Source: AE-B3B sp964543295 (GTDB lineage: Bacteria; Aerophobota; Aerophobia; Aerophobales; AE-B3A). From it: 64,000 bases of DNA. Position numbers and translations under genes: made by a program. The notes below the pieces were generated by a model. It searched no databases. It was not told the origin of the DNA and was given only the letters and a program-made list of their open reading frames with translations. This document shows, piece by piece, positions 1 through 8,343 of this stretch. How positions within the stretch are numbered: position 1 is the stretch's first letter; the number at the start of each line of letters is the position of its first letter. The DNA lies in NCBI GenBank assembly GCA_964543295.1, contig CAZIXA010000003.1:41425-105424 (forward strand), in the 5' to 3' direction.

Positions 1-1282
1 CGACAGAGGTCTCACTCTTATTTCCCGTTGTAAGCACAAGCCAGCCAAATTTATTAGATAAAGCCATAAGGATATTTCCTCTTATTCTTGCTTGAAGGTT
101 CTCTTCAGTCACATCACGGTGTAAACCCAAGAACTCTTTCTCAAGTACCACTAAATACATCTTAAAGATACTGTCTATCGGAACTGTAATGAGTCTAATT
201 CCCAGGTTATCGGCTAAAACTTTGGCATCGGATTGAGTCCCTTGCGATGAATATCGAGATGGCATTGAGATTCCGATAACATTTTCTTTTCCAATGGCAT
301 CACAGGCAACTGCCGCGGTCAAAGAAGAATCTATCCCACCGCTTAAGCCGATGAGGGCTTTTTCAAAGTCGTTCTTTCTCATATAGTCACGAGTCCCTAA
401 AACTAAGGCATTATAGGTTTCATTTATTCTACCTAATTTCTTATTTTCTCTCTTCGGTAAATCCGGCTTTTTAGTATCTTTTAATTCATCTAATTTTATA
501 CAATTTTTATATCTCGCCTTAGTCTTTAATTTACTCATAGCCCTTATTGATAAGTCAGCCACAACCAAATCCTCTTCAAACTGTTTACCAGTTGCTTTCT
601 CTTCTCCTCCTGGATCAAGTATGAAGCTACCACCGTCAAAGACAAGTTCATCTTGACCGCCGACTAAGTTATTGTAACAGATATAAGCTTTTGTCTCTTT
701 TGCGCGCTCTATTAACATCTTCTTTCTTAAATCTCCTTTTCCTGCATGATATGGAGAAGCAGACACATTTATAATGAGTCGGGCACCCTGATCTGCTTGA
801 AATTTTGCTACTCCTCCTCTTTTCCAGATATCTTCACAGATATTAACTCCGAATACAATCCTGCCTAACGTGAATATAGAGGGATTGGCTCCTGGTTGGA
901 AATATCTCTTCTCATCAAAGACACCATAATTGGGAAGCTCTATCTTGTGATAGACCCCTTTTAATTTTCCATTATGAATTATGGCAGCAGCATTGTGTAA
1001 GTTGCCCTTGTTGTTCATATCAACAAATCCTACAACTGCTATAATACCAAAAATCTTTTCTACAAGCGAATCTAAGGCCTTCAGATTATCTCTTACAAAA
1101 TGTAACTTCAATAATAGGTCCTCTGGCGGATAGCCACATATTGTAAGCTCGGGGAATGTTATTACGTCGGCTTTAAGCTCTTGAGCCTGTATGATGAAAC
1201 TTGTAATTTTCTCTGTATTTCCTCTTAAGTCTCCTACAGTGGGATTGATCTGCGCCAGGGCTATTCTTAATATTTTTTCCAT
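1..1282 (-). CDS. nadE: Glutamine-dependent NAD+ synthase, C-terminus outside the window
   Basis: Makes NAD+ from deamido-NAD+, ATP and ammonia released from glutamine. About 427 codons are visible; the family is usually 540-570 residues, so the end lies beyond position 1. The N-terminal half is a carbon-nitrogen hydrolase (nitrilase-like) domain with FPELTICGYPPEDLL near residue 45 and NICEDIW near residue 150. The synthetase half begins near residue 300 with the PP-loop LSGGIDSS, and TTGNKSE follows near the edge. The ATG at 1282 overlaps the end of the upstream Fis-like gene by 16 bases, which suggests translational coupling. A second, ammonia-dependent nadE lies at 18049-18786. Confidence 0.93.
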   Translation of the reverse strand, partial: MEKILRIALAQINPTVGDLRGNTEKITSFIIQAQELKADVITFPELTICGYPPEDLLLKLHFVRDNLKALDSLVEKIFGIIAVVGFVDMNNKGNLHNAAAIIHNGKLKGVYHKIELPNYGVFDEKRYFQPGANPSIFTLGRIVFGVNICEDIWKRGGVAKFQADQGARLIINVSASPYHAGKGDLRKKMLIERAKETKAYICYNNLVGGQDELVFDGGSFILDPGGEEKATGKQFEEDLVVADLSIRAMSKLKTKARYKNCIKLDELKDTKKPDLPKRENKKLGRINETYNALVLGTRDYMRKNDFEKALIGLSGGIDSSLTAAVACDAIGKENVIGISMPSRYSSQGTQSDAKVLADNLGIRLITVPIDSIFKMYLVVLEKEFLGLHRDVTEENLQARIRGNILMALSNKFGWLVLTTGNKSETSV

Positions 1283-1656
1283 TTTGTAATCTCAATTCCC
1301 AATTTCCTAATCTTAGCGCGCAGGGTATTTCGATTTATTCCTAAAATCTCGGCTGCCTTAAGTTGATTACCCCCAGTTCTATTTAAGACACTCTCAATCA
1401 GAGGCCTTTCTACTGCCGCTAATATAAATTTATAAAGCTCCTTTTCGTTGTGGCTGATGAAGAAATCCTCAAGTTCTTTAACTGCCTGCTCAAAAGAAAG
1501 TTTCTTATCTTCTCTTTGGTCTTTTTCTTCCACTTCTATTATATCTGTTTGGCGTTGCCCCTCTGTTCTTCTTATGCAGTAACCAGCATCCTTAAGAGAA
1601 CGAATAATCATTTGATATATCTTTCTCTCTTTATCGACTAGAAAAATCTTAATCAT
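1267..1656 (-). CDS. Fis-type helix-turn-helix protein, NtrC-like C-terminus without an ATPase domain
   Basis: About 129 residues. The last 45 form a Fis-family HTH (LIESVLNRTGGNQLKAAEIL, then GINRNTLRAKIRKLGI). The recognition helix GINRNTLR is identical to that of the NtrC-like regulator at 5491-6924. The N-terminus (MIKIFLVDKE) resembles the first strand of a receiver domain, but no full receiver or AAA+ module is present. I prefer the ATG at 1656: an upstream in-frame start at 1704 would lie in the glnA intergenic space, over a repeated motif (1667-1678). It sits between glnA and nadE on the same strand. It may be a repressor or architectural partner of NtrC, which is inference. Confidence 0.7.
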   Translation of the reverse strand: MIKIFLVDKERKIYQMIIRSLKDAGYCIRRTEGQRQTDIIEVEEKDQREDKKLSFEQAVKELEDFFISHNEKELYKFILAAVERPLIESVLNRTGGNQLKAAEILGINRNTLRAKIRKLGIEITKWKKY

Positions 1657-1666
1657 CGTTTGCCTA

Positions 1667-1678
1667 ATTTTTAAGCAC
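1667..1678. promoter_or_regulatory. Third copy of the ATTTTTAAGCA motif
   Basis: ATTTTTAAGCAC matches 11 of 12 bases of the motif at 3498-3509 and 5474-5485, in the same orientation. Here it sits in the palindrome-like context GCCTAATTTTTAAGC (1662-1676), 11 bases upstream of the ATG at 1656. It could be an operator for the Fis-like protein or NtrC. This rests on motif sharing only. Confidence 0.35.
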
Positions 1679-1725
1679 GGTGTGGCAAAAAAAATCAAAT
1701 CCATAGCTCAAAAATTGGTGCAGGA

Positions 1726-3057
1726 CTAAAGAATGGGAAGTAAATTATCTAATTCATATTTTGTAAGTTGAATTCGATAGTCTTCCCAGGCCTTTTTCTT
1801 CAAAGTCACAAACCGACTGAATACATGTTCACCTAGGGCGCACCTTACAAGTTCACTTTTTTCCAGTACAGCAATTGCTTTTCCCAGACTATCAGGAAGA
1901 GATTCAACTCCCATTTTTTCTCTTTCTTGAGGAGTCAGGTTGTATAAATTTTTCTCTATGGGTCCGGGTAACTCATAGCCTTTCTCAATACCTTCAAGAC
2001 CTGCCTGAAGCATTACTGCAAAGGCTAGATATGGATTGCAAGCAGGGTCGGGAGGTCTAAATTCTGCTCTGGTTGCTTTTTCTTTTCCCGGATGATACTC
2101 TGGTACCCTAATCAAGGCAGATCTATTTCTGCGTGACCAGGCGATATAAACCGGGGCCTCATATCCAGGAACAAGCCTCTTATATGAGTTTACCCACTGG
2201 GCAAATATAGCACTCATCTCTTTTGCATGACTCAGTTGACCGGCAATAAATTTTTTCGCCACATCGCTCAGGTGGTAATTATCATCTTTAGAGAAGAAAG
2301 TATTTTTATCACCCTTAAACAACGACTGATGTGTGTGCATTCCACTGCCATTCTCACCGAAAAGAGGTTTGGGCATAAAGGTAGCGTACACTCCGTGTTT
2401 CTGGGCTATCTCTTTAACAACAATTCGATAGGTAATGACATGATCTGCCATATCTAACGCATCTTGGTATCTCATATCAATCTCATGCTGGCTTGGACCT
2501 ACCTCATGGTGGCTGTACTCAACGGGAATTCCCATGGCCTCTAAGGCAAAAATTGTATCACGCCTTAAATCAGAAGCTACATCAAGAGTGGTTAAATCAA
2601 AATAACCACCCTTATCCAAAATTTCAGGCAACTGGTCATTCTTGAAATAAAAATATTCTAACTCCGGGCCAAGATAATAGTGGTCAAAACCCATTTTTTT
2701 CATCCGCTCTAAGGCCCTTTTTAAGACATACCTTGGATCTCCCTCATAAGGCTGTCTCTCTGGGGTTAAGATCTCGCATATCATTCTGGCAACCGCCTTT
2801 TCCTTAGGTCGCCAAGGAAGAATCTGAAATGTATTGGGATCAGGAAGTGCAACCATATCACTTTCTTCAATTGATTGATACCCGGTAATTGATGAACCAT
2901 CAAATCCCATACCATTCTCTAATGCATTTCCTAACTCCGCATCGGTAATAGCAAAACTCTTTACCTGACCTAAAATATCAGTAAACCATAACCTTATAAA
3001 TTTAACATCTTTCTCCCTTACCAGTTTTAAGATTTCCTCTTTAGTCTTGTTGCCCAT
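1726..3057 (-). CDS. glnA: Glutamine synthetase type I, short (alpha) form
   Basis: Condenses glutamate and ammonia with ATP to glutamine, the entry point of ammonia assimilation. 443 residues, close to the GSI-alpha length and shorter than the adenylylated GSI-beta type of about 470. The beta-grasp N-domain runs to about residue 100 (MGFDGSSITGYQ). Catalytic segments include GENGSGMHTHQSLF near residue 235 and the C-terminal RAEFRPPDPACNPYLAFA. The region equivalent to the adenylylation loop reads NLYNLTPQER, so a tyrosine is present, but no adenylyltransferase is seen here. It lies 80 bp downstream of a 63-residue ORF with a sigma-54 promoter and is probably co-transcribed with it. Confidence 0.97.
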   Translation of the reverse strand: MGNKTKEEILKLVREKDVKFIRLWFTDILGQVKSFAITDAELGNALENGMGFDGSSITGYQSIEESDMVALPDPNTFQILPWRPKEKAVARMICEILTPERQPYEGDPRYVLKRALERMKKMGFDHYYLGPELEYFYFKNDQLPEILDKGGYFDLTTLDVASDLRRDTIFALEAMGIPVEYSHHEVGPSQHEIDMRYQDALDMADHVITYRIVVKEIAQKHGVYATFMPKPLFGENGSGMHTHQSLFKGDKNTFFSKDDNYHLSDVAKKFIAGQLSHAKEMSAIFAQWVNSYKRLVPGYEAPVYIAWSRRNRSALIRVPEYHPGKEKATRAEFRPPDPACNPYLAFAVMLQAGLEGIEKGYELPGPIEKNLYNLTPQEREKMGVESLPDSLGKAIAVLEKSELVRCALGEHVFSRFVTLKKKAWEDYRIQLTKYELDNLLPIL

Positions 3058-3137
3058 ATTTCTGCCTCCTTTTTTTAAACTTTGCCCTCACAAAACCCTC
3101 TTAAATAATCCAGATAATGCCGCAGGAGATAATATCC

Positions 3138-3329
3138 TTATCGCAGTTCTTGAGAGTTATGGTCAAGCTCCCATTCGACTTCAATCTCCTCCAAAACCTT
3201 CAATGCATCTTTAACCAAGCTATTAGCTACCCCTTTAAAAAGTTCTAAATTAGACTTTCTTTCGGCGGAGCCTTCTTTTTTATTGCACTCATTAATGACT
3301 CTCTTAAGCCAGGCTTTATCCTTATGCAT
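3138..3329 (-). CDS. Small protein (63 aa) upstream of glnA, sigma-54 controlled
   Basis: Not recognised as a known family. The start is set by the ATG at 3329, preceded by GGGAGG seven bases upstream. A longer reading from 3377 would run through the sigma-54 promoter and is unlikely. The protein is charged and probably helical (VKDALKVLEEIEVEWEL), with no membrane segment and one cysteine. It is the first gene after the promoter, with glnA 80 bp downstream. Small proteins that bind glutamine synthetase or P-II (for example cyanobacterial IF7/IF17) are known to be nitrogen regulated, but no sequence similarity to them is claimed. Confidence 0.7.
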   Translation of the reverse strand: MHKDKAWLKRVINECNKKEGSAERKSNLELFKGVANSLVKDALKVLEEIEVEWELDHNSQELR

Positions 3330-3355
3330 ATTCTGCCTCCCACTTTTCTCTGTCA

Positions 3356-3371
3356 GCAATTTGATTGCCAA
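3356..3371 (-). promoter_or_regulatory. Sigma-54 promoter for the small protein and glnA
   Basis: The minus strand reads TTGGCAATCAAATTGC, with the -24 GG and -12 GC exactly ten bases apart as sigma-54 requires (consensus TTGGCAC-N5-TTGC). It ends 26 bases before the ATG at 3329, giving a short leader that contains the GGGAGG ribosome site. Confidence 0.75.
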
Positions 3372-3490
3372 TGGCACTAAAATATCTCTTGTTTTTCATA
3401 ATTCTATAGTCCGTATATGCTTACAAACGGTTTTAAGTAAAACTAATGTTGTTAAACCAAAGTCAAAAATGCACAAATATTAAGCAATAG

Positions 3491-3509
3491 CTCGTTAATT
3501 TTTAAGCAT
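3491..3509. promoter_or_regulatory. Candidate NtrC enhancer upstream of the glnA promoter
   Basis: CTCGTTAATT is joined to ATTTTTAAGCAT. Both strings recur upstream of the amtB sigma-54 promoter (5412-5421 and 5474-5485). The 12-mer starts about 140 bp upstream of the -12 element, the usual range for an enhancer bound by a sigma-54 activator. The same place also forms an inverted repeat, GTTAATTTT...AAAATTAAC (about 3494-3527), which could be a weak terminator for P-II. Confidence 0.45.
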
Positions 3510-3543
3510 ACTGCCTGAAAATTAACAACTTTTGGAGATTATT

Positions 3544-3885
3544 CTACCCAATCGCCTCCCCGCCTCTTTCTCCAGTCCTTATTCGTATACATTCTAACAA
3601 ATCAAGTACAAGGATCTTGCCATCGCCAATATTGCCGGTTTTTGCACCTTTGATAATAGCGTCAATTGTTGGCTCAACAAAGTCTTCATTTACGGCAATT
3701 TCTAACCTTACTTTTTTAAGTAAATTTACCTCCTCCACAACACCCCGATATGTTTCCGTGTATCCTTTCTGCTGGCCACAACCTAAGGCATTACTAACAG
3801 TCATCTTATAGATCTCGGCTTCAAATAAGGCATGCTTCACATCAGGAAGTTTATAAGGTTGTATCATAGCGATAATCAGTTTCAT
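3544..3885 (-). CDS. P-II nitrogen regulatory protein paired with AmtB
   Basis: 113 residues, the standard P-II length. It senses 2-oxoglutarate and ATP/ADP and probably gates the AmtB channel encoded 35 bp upstream. The B-loop region reads TGNIGDGKILVLD and the C-terminal signature CIRIRTGE. The T-loop reads GQQKGYTETYRGVVEEV: Tyr46 is kept, but position 51, the uridylylated tyrosine of enterobacterial GlnB/GlnK, is glutamate. Classical uridylylation is therefore not expected. It should be expressed from the sigma-54 promoter at 5342-5357 together with amtB. The family is certain; choosing between glnB and glnK is not possible from the sequence. Confidence 0.95.
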   Translation of the reverse strand: MKLIIAMIQPYKLPDVKHALFEAEIYKMTVSNALGCGQQKGYTETYRGVVEEVNLLKKVRLEIAVNEDFVEPTIDAIIKGAKTGNIGDGKILVLDLLECIRIRTGERGGEAIG

Positions 3886-3920
3886 TTGTTCAATCCTCCC
3901 TCTAATTAACCATTTATAAA

Positions 3921-5276
3921 TTATTCCGTTGTAAATATCTGGAATCCACCGTAGGATTCCATCCCATGCTGGCTAATATCTAAACCTTTTAGCTCTTCGT
4001 CTCTTGAAACTCTTAATCCGATAACACTATCGATGAACCTAAATATAATATACATAGCACCGATGACAAACAAGATAACCGTGAATACACCCAGGGCCTG
4101 CACTCCCAGCTGAGTGAATCCACCACCATATAGTAATCCCTCACGAGCAAGACCTAAAGCTCTTTGTCCAAAGATACCTACAGATAAAGTTCCCCAGATT
4201 CCGTTCATCCCATGAACTGGGACAGCACCAACTGGATCATCCACGTGAATCTTATCAAAGAATATAATTGCACTCACTACAATAATTCCTCCTACCGCTC
4301 CGATAACAATAGCCGCTTGGGGTGAGACAAAGGCACAAGGTGCTGTGATAGCAACTAATCCTGCTAATGCTCCATTCATAGTCATAGAAAGATCAGGTTT
4401 TACAAATTTATACCAGGCAAAGAACATAGCCGTTATTGCACCACTGGCAGCCGCAAGATTTGTATTTATAGCTACACGAGCAATCAGACTTCCGTCACCA
4501 ACACCAAGGGTAGATCCAGGGTTAAAACCAAACCAGGCAAACCATAAGATTAAAGTACCAAGGGAGGCAAGCGCCATAGAATGTCCTGCTATCGCATTTG
4601 CTGAACCGTCCTTGTTAAATTTGCCAATTCTAGGACCAAGAATAACTGTACCAATAAAAGCTGCCCAACCACCAACAGCATGAACAACAGTTGAACCAGC
4701 AAAATCAGCGAAATTTAACTTTGCAAGCCAGCCTCCTCCCCAGACCCAATGTCCTACAATTGGATAGACAGTGGCGGAGATAAGGAAAGAGTAGATAAGG
4801 TAGGCAGAAAATTTCAATCTCTCAGCCACTCCCCCGGCAACAATTGTTGCTGCTGCTCCACAGAAAACAGCATGAAATAACCAATAAGCATAAAGAGGAA
4901 GACCTGCTCCTGATTCTGCTTTGAGAAGAAACCACCCTCTGGTTCCAAAGAGTGCATTTCCTGAACCAAACATAATCGCATAACCGAACATAAAGAAACC
5001 AAGGGAAGCCATGCAGTAGTCCATAAAGTTCTTCATCAGGATGCTACATGTATTCTTAGCTCGGACAAGTCCAGCCTCCAGCATACCAAAACCTGCCTGC
5101 ATAAAAAATACTAAAAACGCCGCTATCAAGACCCATAGGGTATCAACTCCTACTTCGCTGGCATATACTACTTCTCCCAGCTCTTCGTTAGCAAAAACAA
5201 CCAATGGAAACAATATCATCGGTACAATAGAGAGTATCATTAGTTTTGGTAAAAACTTTAATATCTTCATAAACAT
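3921..5276 (-). CDS. amtB: Ammonium transporter AmtB
   Basis: Inner-membrane ammonium channel of about 451 residues. A signal-like hydrophobic segment is followed by mature sequence from about residue 35, then some eleven membrane helices. The family signature DFAGSTVVHAVGGWAAF near residue 195 contains the first pore histidine, and PVHGMNGIWGTLSVGIFG near residue 355 contains the second. The ATG at 5276 is chosen because GGGAGG lies eight bases before it; an ATG at 5282 would have only two bases of spacing. Forms an amtB-P-II operon with the gene at 3544-3885, driven by a sigma-54 promoter 66 bp upstream. Confidence 0.96.
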   Translation of the reverse strand: MFMKILKFLPKLMILSIVPMILFPLVVFANEELGEVVYASEVGVDTLWVLIAAFLVFFMQAGFGMLEAGLVRAKNTCSILMKNFMDYCMASLGFFMFGYAIMFGSGNALFGTRGWFLLKAESGAGLPLYAYWLFHAVFCGAAATIVAGGVAERLKFSAYLIYSFLISATVYPIVGHWVWGGGWLAKLNFADFAGSTVVHAVGGWAAFIGTVILGPRIGKFNKDGSANAIAGHSMALASLGTLILWFAWFGFNPGSTLGVGDGSLIARVAINTNLAAASGAITAMFFAWYKFVKPDLSMTMNGALAGLVAITAPCAFVSPQAAIVIGAVGGIIVVSAIIFFDKIHVDDPVGAVPVHGMNGIWGTLSVGIFGQRALGLAREGLLYGGGFTQLGVQALGVFTVILFVIGAMYIIFRFIDSVIGLRVSRDEELKGLDISQHGMESYGGFQIFTTE

Positions 5277-5341
5277 TTTCATCTCCTCCCTTCATTTGTT
5301 TAGCCTTTTCTCTAACATTTTCCTTATCACCCCCTCTTTAA

Positions 5342-5357
5342 GCAATTACATTGCCAA
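5342..5357 (-). promoter_or_regulatory. Sigma-54 promoter for amtB and P-II
   Basis: The minus strand reads TTGGCAATGTAATTGC, with GG and GC ten bases apart. It is nearly the same as the promoter at 3356-3371 (both start TTGGCAAT and end ATTGC). It lies 66 bases upstream of the ATG at 5276, as expected for nitrogen-starvation control of ammonium uptake by the NtrC homologue encoded next door. Confidence 0.8.
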
Positions 5358-5372
5358 GACTTAAAAAATAAA

Positions 5373-5405
5373 AAACCACTCAAGCACAATTTGCTCAAGT
5401 GGTTT
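5373..5405 (-). terminator. Intrinsic terminator after the ntrC-like gene
   Basis: On the minus strand AAACCACT pairs with AGTGGTTT, with an inner AGCA/TGCT extension across a two-base mismatch. It is followed by an uninterrupted run rich in T (complement of 5362-5375). It lies 86 bp past the stop of the regulator gene and just upstream of the amtB promoter. Confidence 0.7.
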
Positions 5406-5473
5406 ATAAACGGGGACTCGTTAATTAACCAAAGGACTAAAACAACTTACTAACTTCTAACTCCCTCCTGTTC

Positions 5474-5485
5474 ATTTTTAAGCAT
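5474..5485. promoter_or_regulatory. Candidate NtrC enhancer upstream of the amtB promoter
   Basis: ATTTTTAAGCAT is identical to 3498-3509. It begins about 131 bp upstream of the -12 element of the amtB promoter, one helical turn different from the spacing at glnA. A second shared string, CTCGTTAATT, lies at 5412-5421. Site identity and spacing support an activator site; the protein is inferred. Confidence 0.45.
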
Positions 5486-5490
5486 GTTGA

Positions 5491-6924
5491 TTAAATTTCT
5501 ACTCGTTTGCTTATTTTGATTCCGTACTTTTCTATTTTATTTCGTAAAGTATTGCGGTTGATTCCCAAAATTTGAGCAGCTTGCGATTGATTACCGTTTG
5601 TCTCTTTAAGGGTGCGGATTATGAGAGCTTTTTCTATGAAGGGCATAATATCTTCTCTATCTTCTTTGGGAATAGTAGAGATTTTAGTATAAAGATCGTC
5701 TAAAAGCCTTTCTAATCCTTTCTCGTCTATCTTTTTCTCTATCTTTATCTTTGCGACTTCCTTTAAATCAAGAGACAGCTCACCTGGTAAAATATAGGCA
5801 CCCTTACAGAGGATGCAGACTCTTTTTATTACATTTTCTAATTGCCGAACATTGCCCGGCCAATTGTAAGAGGTGAGTTTTTCTATTGCTGCAGGATTTA
5901 TATCCACAATATCTTTGTCCAATTCTTTATTGAATTTTTTCAAAAAATACCTGGCTAATTGAGGAATATCCTTTACTCGTTCTCTTAATAAAGGTAGATT
6001 TATAGTAACTACGTTTAATCGATAATATAGATCTTCTCTAAATCCACCTTCCCTGATCGCTTTCTCTAAATCTTTATTGGTTGCCACAATCAATCTCACA
6101 TTTACTTTTATAGGTTGATTACTTCCTAAACGGGTAATCTCCTGATCCTGTAAAAACCTTAAAATCTTGGCCTGCGTAGCGAATGACATATCTCCTATCT
6201 CATCTAAAAATATAGTCCCACCACTGCATTGTTCAAACTTACCAATTCTACGCGTCTGAGCATCTGTAAAGGCACCTTTCTCATGCCCAAACAGCTCGCT
6301 CTCAAGCAGCGTCTCGGGGATGGCTGCACAATTCACGGGTAAAAAAGTTCTGTCAGAGCGCTTACTATGATGATATATTGCTCTTGCCACCAGCTCTTTA
6401 CCTGTTCCACTCTCTCCTCTAAGGAGGACAGTGATATCCTTCTCGGCTACTTGGCCAATCAACTTATAGACTTCCTGCATCTTGGGAGAATTACCTATAA
6501 TGCATTCCGCATCTATCTGGCGTTTCTCTGGCTCATAGGTGACAGCTTCCTGCATTAGCTTATTAACCCATAGTCCCTTCTCTATTAATCGCCACATCTG
6601 GGGAATATCGAAAGGTTTCAGGACATAATCGAAGGCACCGAATTTCATCGCCTCTATCGCTGTCTGGGTAGTCCCATAGGCGGTCATGATAATCACCAGA
6701 AGTTTGGGATTGATGTTTCTTATCTCTTTCAAAGCCTCAAGGCCGGTAATCCCTGACATCTTAATATCCATCAGTGTCAAATCGATCTGTTCTTTTTGAA
6801 CTACCTCTATTGCTTCTTTACCATTTTTGGCCTCTAAAACCTCAAATCCTCTTTCCTCAAAAATTCTCTTTAGTGAATATCGTATACTTCTCTCGTCATC
6901 GACTACTAAGATTTTATCCGCCAT
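5491..6924 (-). CDS. NtrC-family sigma-54-dependent response regulator
   Basis: 477 residues in three modules. The receiver (1-120) has the acidic pair DD near residue 9, phospho-acceptor Asp in LMDIKMSG and Lys in YVLKPF. The AAA+ domain (about 145-375) carries Walker A GESGTGKE, the sigma-54 contact loop GAFTDA (GAFTGA in most members), Walker B IFLDEIGD and the RLNVV/LRER region. The C-terminal Fis-type HTH contains ILGINRNTLRNK. It is encoded ten bases after the histidine kinase at 6934-8271, forming an NtrB/NtrC-like pair. The likely targets are the two sigma-54 promoters in this window. Confidence 0.93.
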   Translation of the reverse strand: MADKILVVDDERSIRYSLKRIFEERGFEVLEAKNGKEAIEVVQKEQIDLTLMDIKMSGITGLEALKEIRNINPKLLVIIMTAYGTTQTAIEAMKFGAFDYVLKPFDIPQMWRLIEKGLWVNKLMQEAVTYEPEKRQIDAECIIGNSPKMQEVYKLIGQVAEKDITVLLRGESGTGKELVARAIYHHSKRSDRTFLPVNCAAIPETLLESELFGHEKGAFTDAQTRRIGKFEQCSGGTIFLDEIGDMSFATQAKILRFLQDQEITRLGSNQPIKVNVRLIVATNKDLEKAIREGGFREDLYYRLNVVTINLPLLRERVKDIPQLARYFLKKFNKELDKDIVDINPAAIEKLTSYNWPGNVRQLENVIKRVCILCKGAYILPGELSLDLKEVAKIKIEKKIDEKGLERLLDDLYTKISTIPKEDREDIMPFIEKALIIRTLKETNGNQSQAAQILGINRNTLRNKIEKYGIKISKRVEI

Positions 6925-6933
6925 ATCTTTTTC

Positions 6934-8271
6934 CTATTTGGTATTAATGGGTAAGTTTATAGTAAAGATAGTTCCCTTAGGATGGCTGTTTCTCACCTTT
7001 ATAGAACCTTTATGGTCATCTACAATCCTTTTTACAATTGACAGACCCAAACCTATTCCTTCTTCTTTTGTAGTAAAAAAGGGTTCGAATAATTTATCCC
7101 TTATTCTCTCAGGGATGCCTGTGCCCTCATCTTGAATTTCTATCCGTACCCATTGACCTTTGCGGTCTGTTTTAATTCTCAGTTTTCCCCCTTCAGGCAT
7201 TGCCTGGACAGCATTCAAAAAAAGATTCAGAAATACTTGCTTTATCTGTTCCCCGTCAGCCTGGATATGGGGCAAAGAGAAAAGTTCCCTCTTTAAGAGG
7301 ACATTTTGCTCCTTTGCCTTGCCAGAGACTAGATTGATGGTCTCCTCCAAAGTTTGATTTATATCCACAGGCGAAAACTCCGGTTCTTTTGGACGGGCGA
7401 AATCTAGGAACCTGTTGATAATCTGGTTCACCCTCTCTATCTCATCCTCTATGACTTCAATATCCTTCTCTTTAGTCTCGGTATCCGTTATCTTCTTCGC
7501 CAAAGAGTGAATCAATACTTTGATGCTTGTCAGAGGGTTCCTTATCTCATGGGCGATCCCGGCGGTGAGCTTTCCTAAAGCTGCCAATTTTTCAGATTGA
7601 ATGAGCTTATCTTGCGTCCTCTTTAAATCTTCTGTAGCGACTTTAACTCTTTCTTCTAATTGGCGGCTAAAGGACTTCAGCTCCTCATACATCTTTGCAT
7701 TCTCCAGAGCAAGTCCTGCTTGATTAGCAAAGGTGATCAAAGATTCGAATTTCTCCGGAGTGATGACACGATCGCTAAATAGGTTATCAGCAGTTATTGC
7801 CCCCAAGATCTTATCTCTGCCAATAAGCGGCACCACAGCAAAAGACTTAAGACCGAATAGCTTTTTTAAATGTTTATTCACACGAGGATCGTTTAGGGCA
7901 TCTTCAACAATAAAAGGTTTCTTTTCAATTACAGAGCGGGCCAACATGCTATTTTCCTTATCCAAAGGCAATGCAATGCCTTCTATCTTTTCTTTCTCGA
8001 TACCTACTGCCATCTTGCACTCGAGCCTCATCTTTTCCCCATTGATAAGATAAAGCCTGGTTCGATCAAAGCCTATCGCTTTGGTAACACCGTCTAAGAT
8101 TAAACGCAGGATCTCGTCAAGGTTTAAAGTCTGCATAGACTTACTTATCTCATGTAAAGCAGATAGTTCTCTTAACCTTTTTAATTCTTCCTTAGTTTCT
8201 CTCATACCTTCCTTCTCTAACTTCCATCTATAGTTGAAATAATCTTCCTTCCATAGTCGTGTAAAGAACAC
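6934..8271 (-). CDS. Cytosolic GAF-domain sensor histidine kinase (NtrB-like)
   Basis: About 445 residues from a GTG at 8271. An ATG at 8205 (MRETKEELKRL), preceded by AGAAGGAAGG, is an equally good start. A GAF domain occupies about 45-190, followed by a coiled linker. The dimerisation/H-box reads HEIRNPLTSI near residue 240. The ATPase domain has N-box NLFLNAVQAM, DEGTGIP and GIGLGLSI. No membrane helix is present, so the signal is intracellular. It is adjacent to the NtrC-like regulator and downstream of the glutamate-synthase-like gene. The GAF domain differs from the PAS domain of enteric NtrB, so the ligand cannot be named. Confidence 0.9.
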   Translation of the reverse strand: MFFTRLWKEDYFNYRWKLEKEGMRETKEELKRLRELSALHEISKSMQTLNLDEILRLILDGVTKAIGFDRTRLYLINGEKMRLECKMAVGIEKEKIEGIALPLDKENSMLARSVIEKKPFIVEDALNDPRVNKHLKKLFGLKSFAVVPLIGRDKILGAITADNLFSDRVITPEKFESLITFANQAGLALENAKMYEELKSFSRQLEERVKVATEDLKRTQDKLIQSEKLAALGKLTAGIAHEIRNPLTSIKVLIHSLAKKITDTETKEKDIEVIEDEIERVNQIINRFLDFARPKEPEFSPVDINQTLEETINLVSGKAKEQNVLLKRELFSLPHIQADGEQIKQVFLNLFLNAVQAMPEGGKLRIKTDRKGQWVRIEIQDEGTGIPERIRDKLFEPFFTTKEEGIGLGLSIVKRIVDDHKGSIKVRNSHPKGTIFTINLPINTK

Positions 8272-8343
8272 TGTGAGATACCTTGAAAATTGGGGTGCTC
8301 AGTTGTCTTTCGGTCACTAGAAGCTCTTAGGTAAAGCTTTTTA

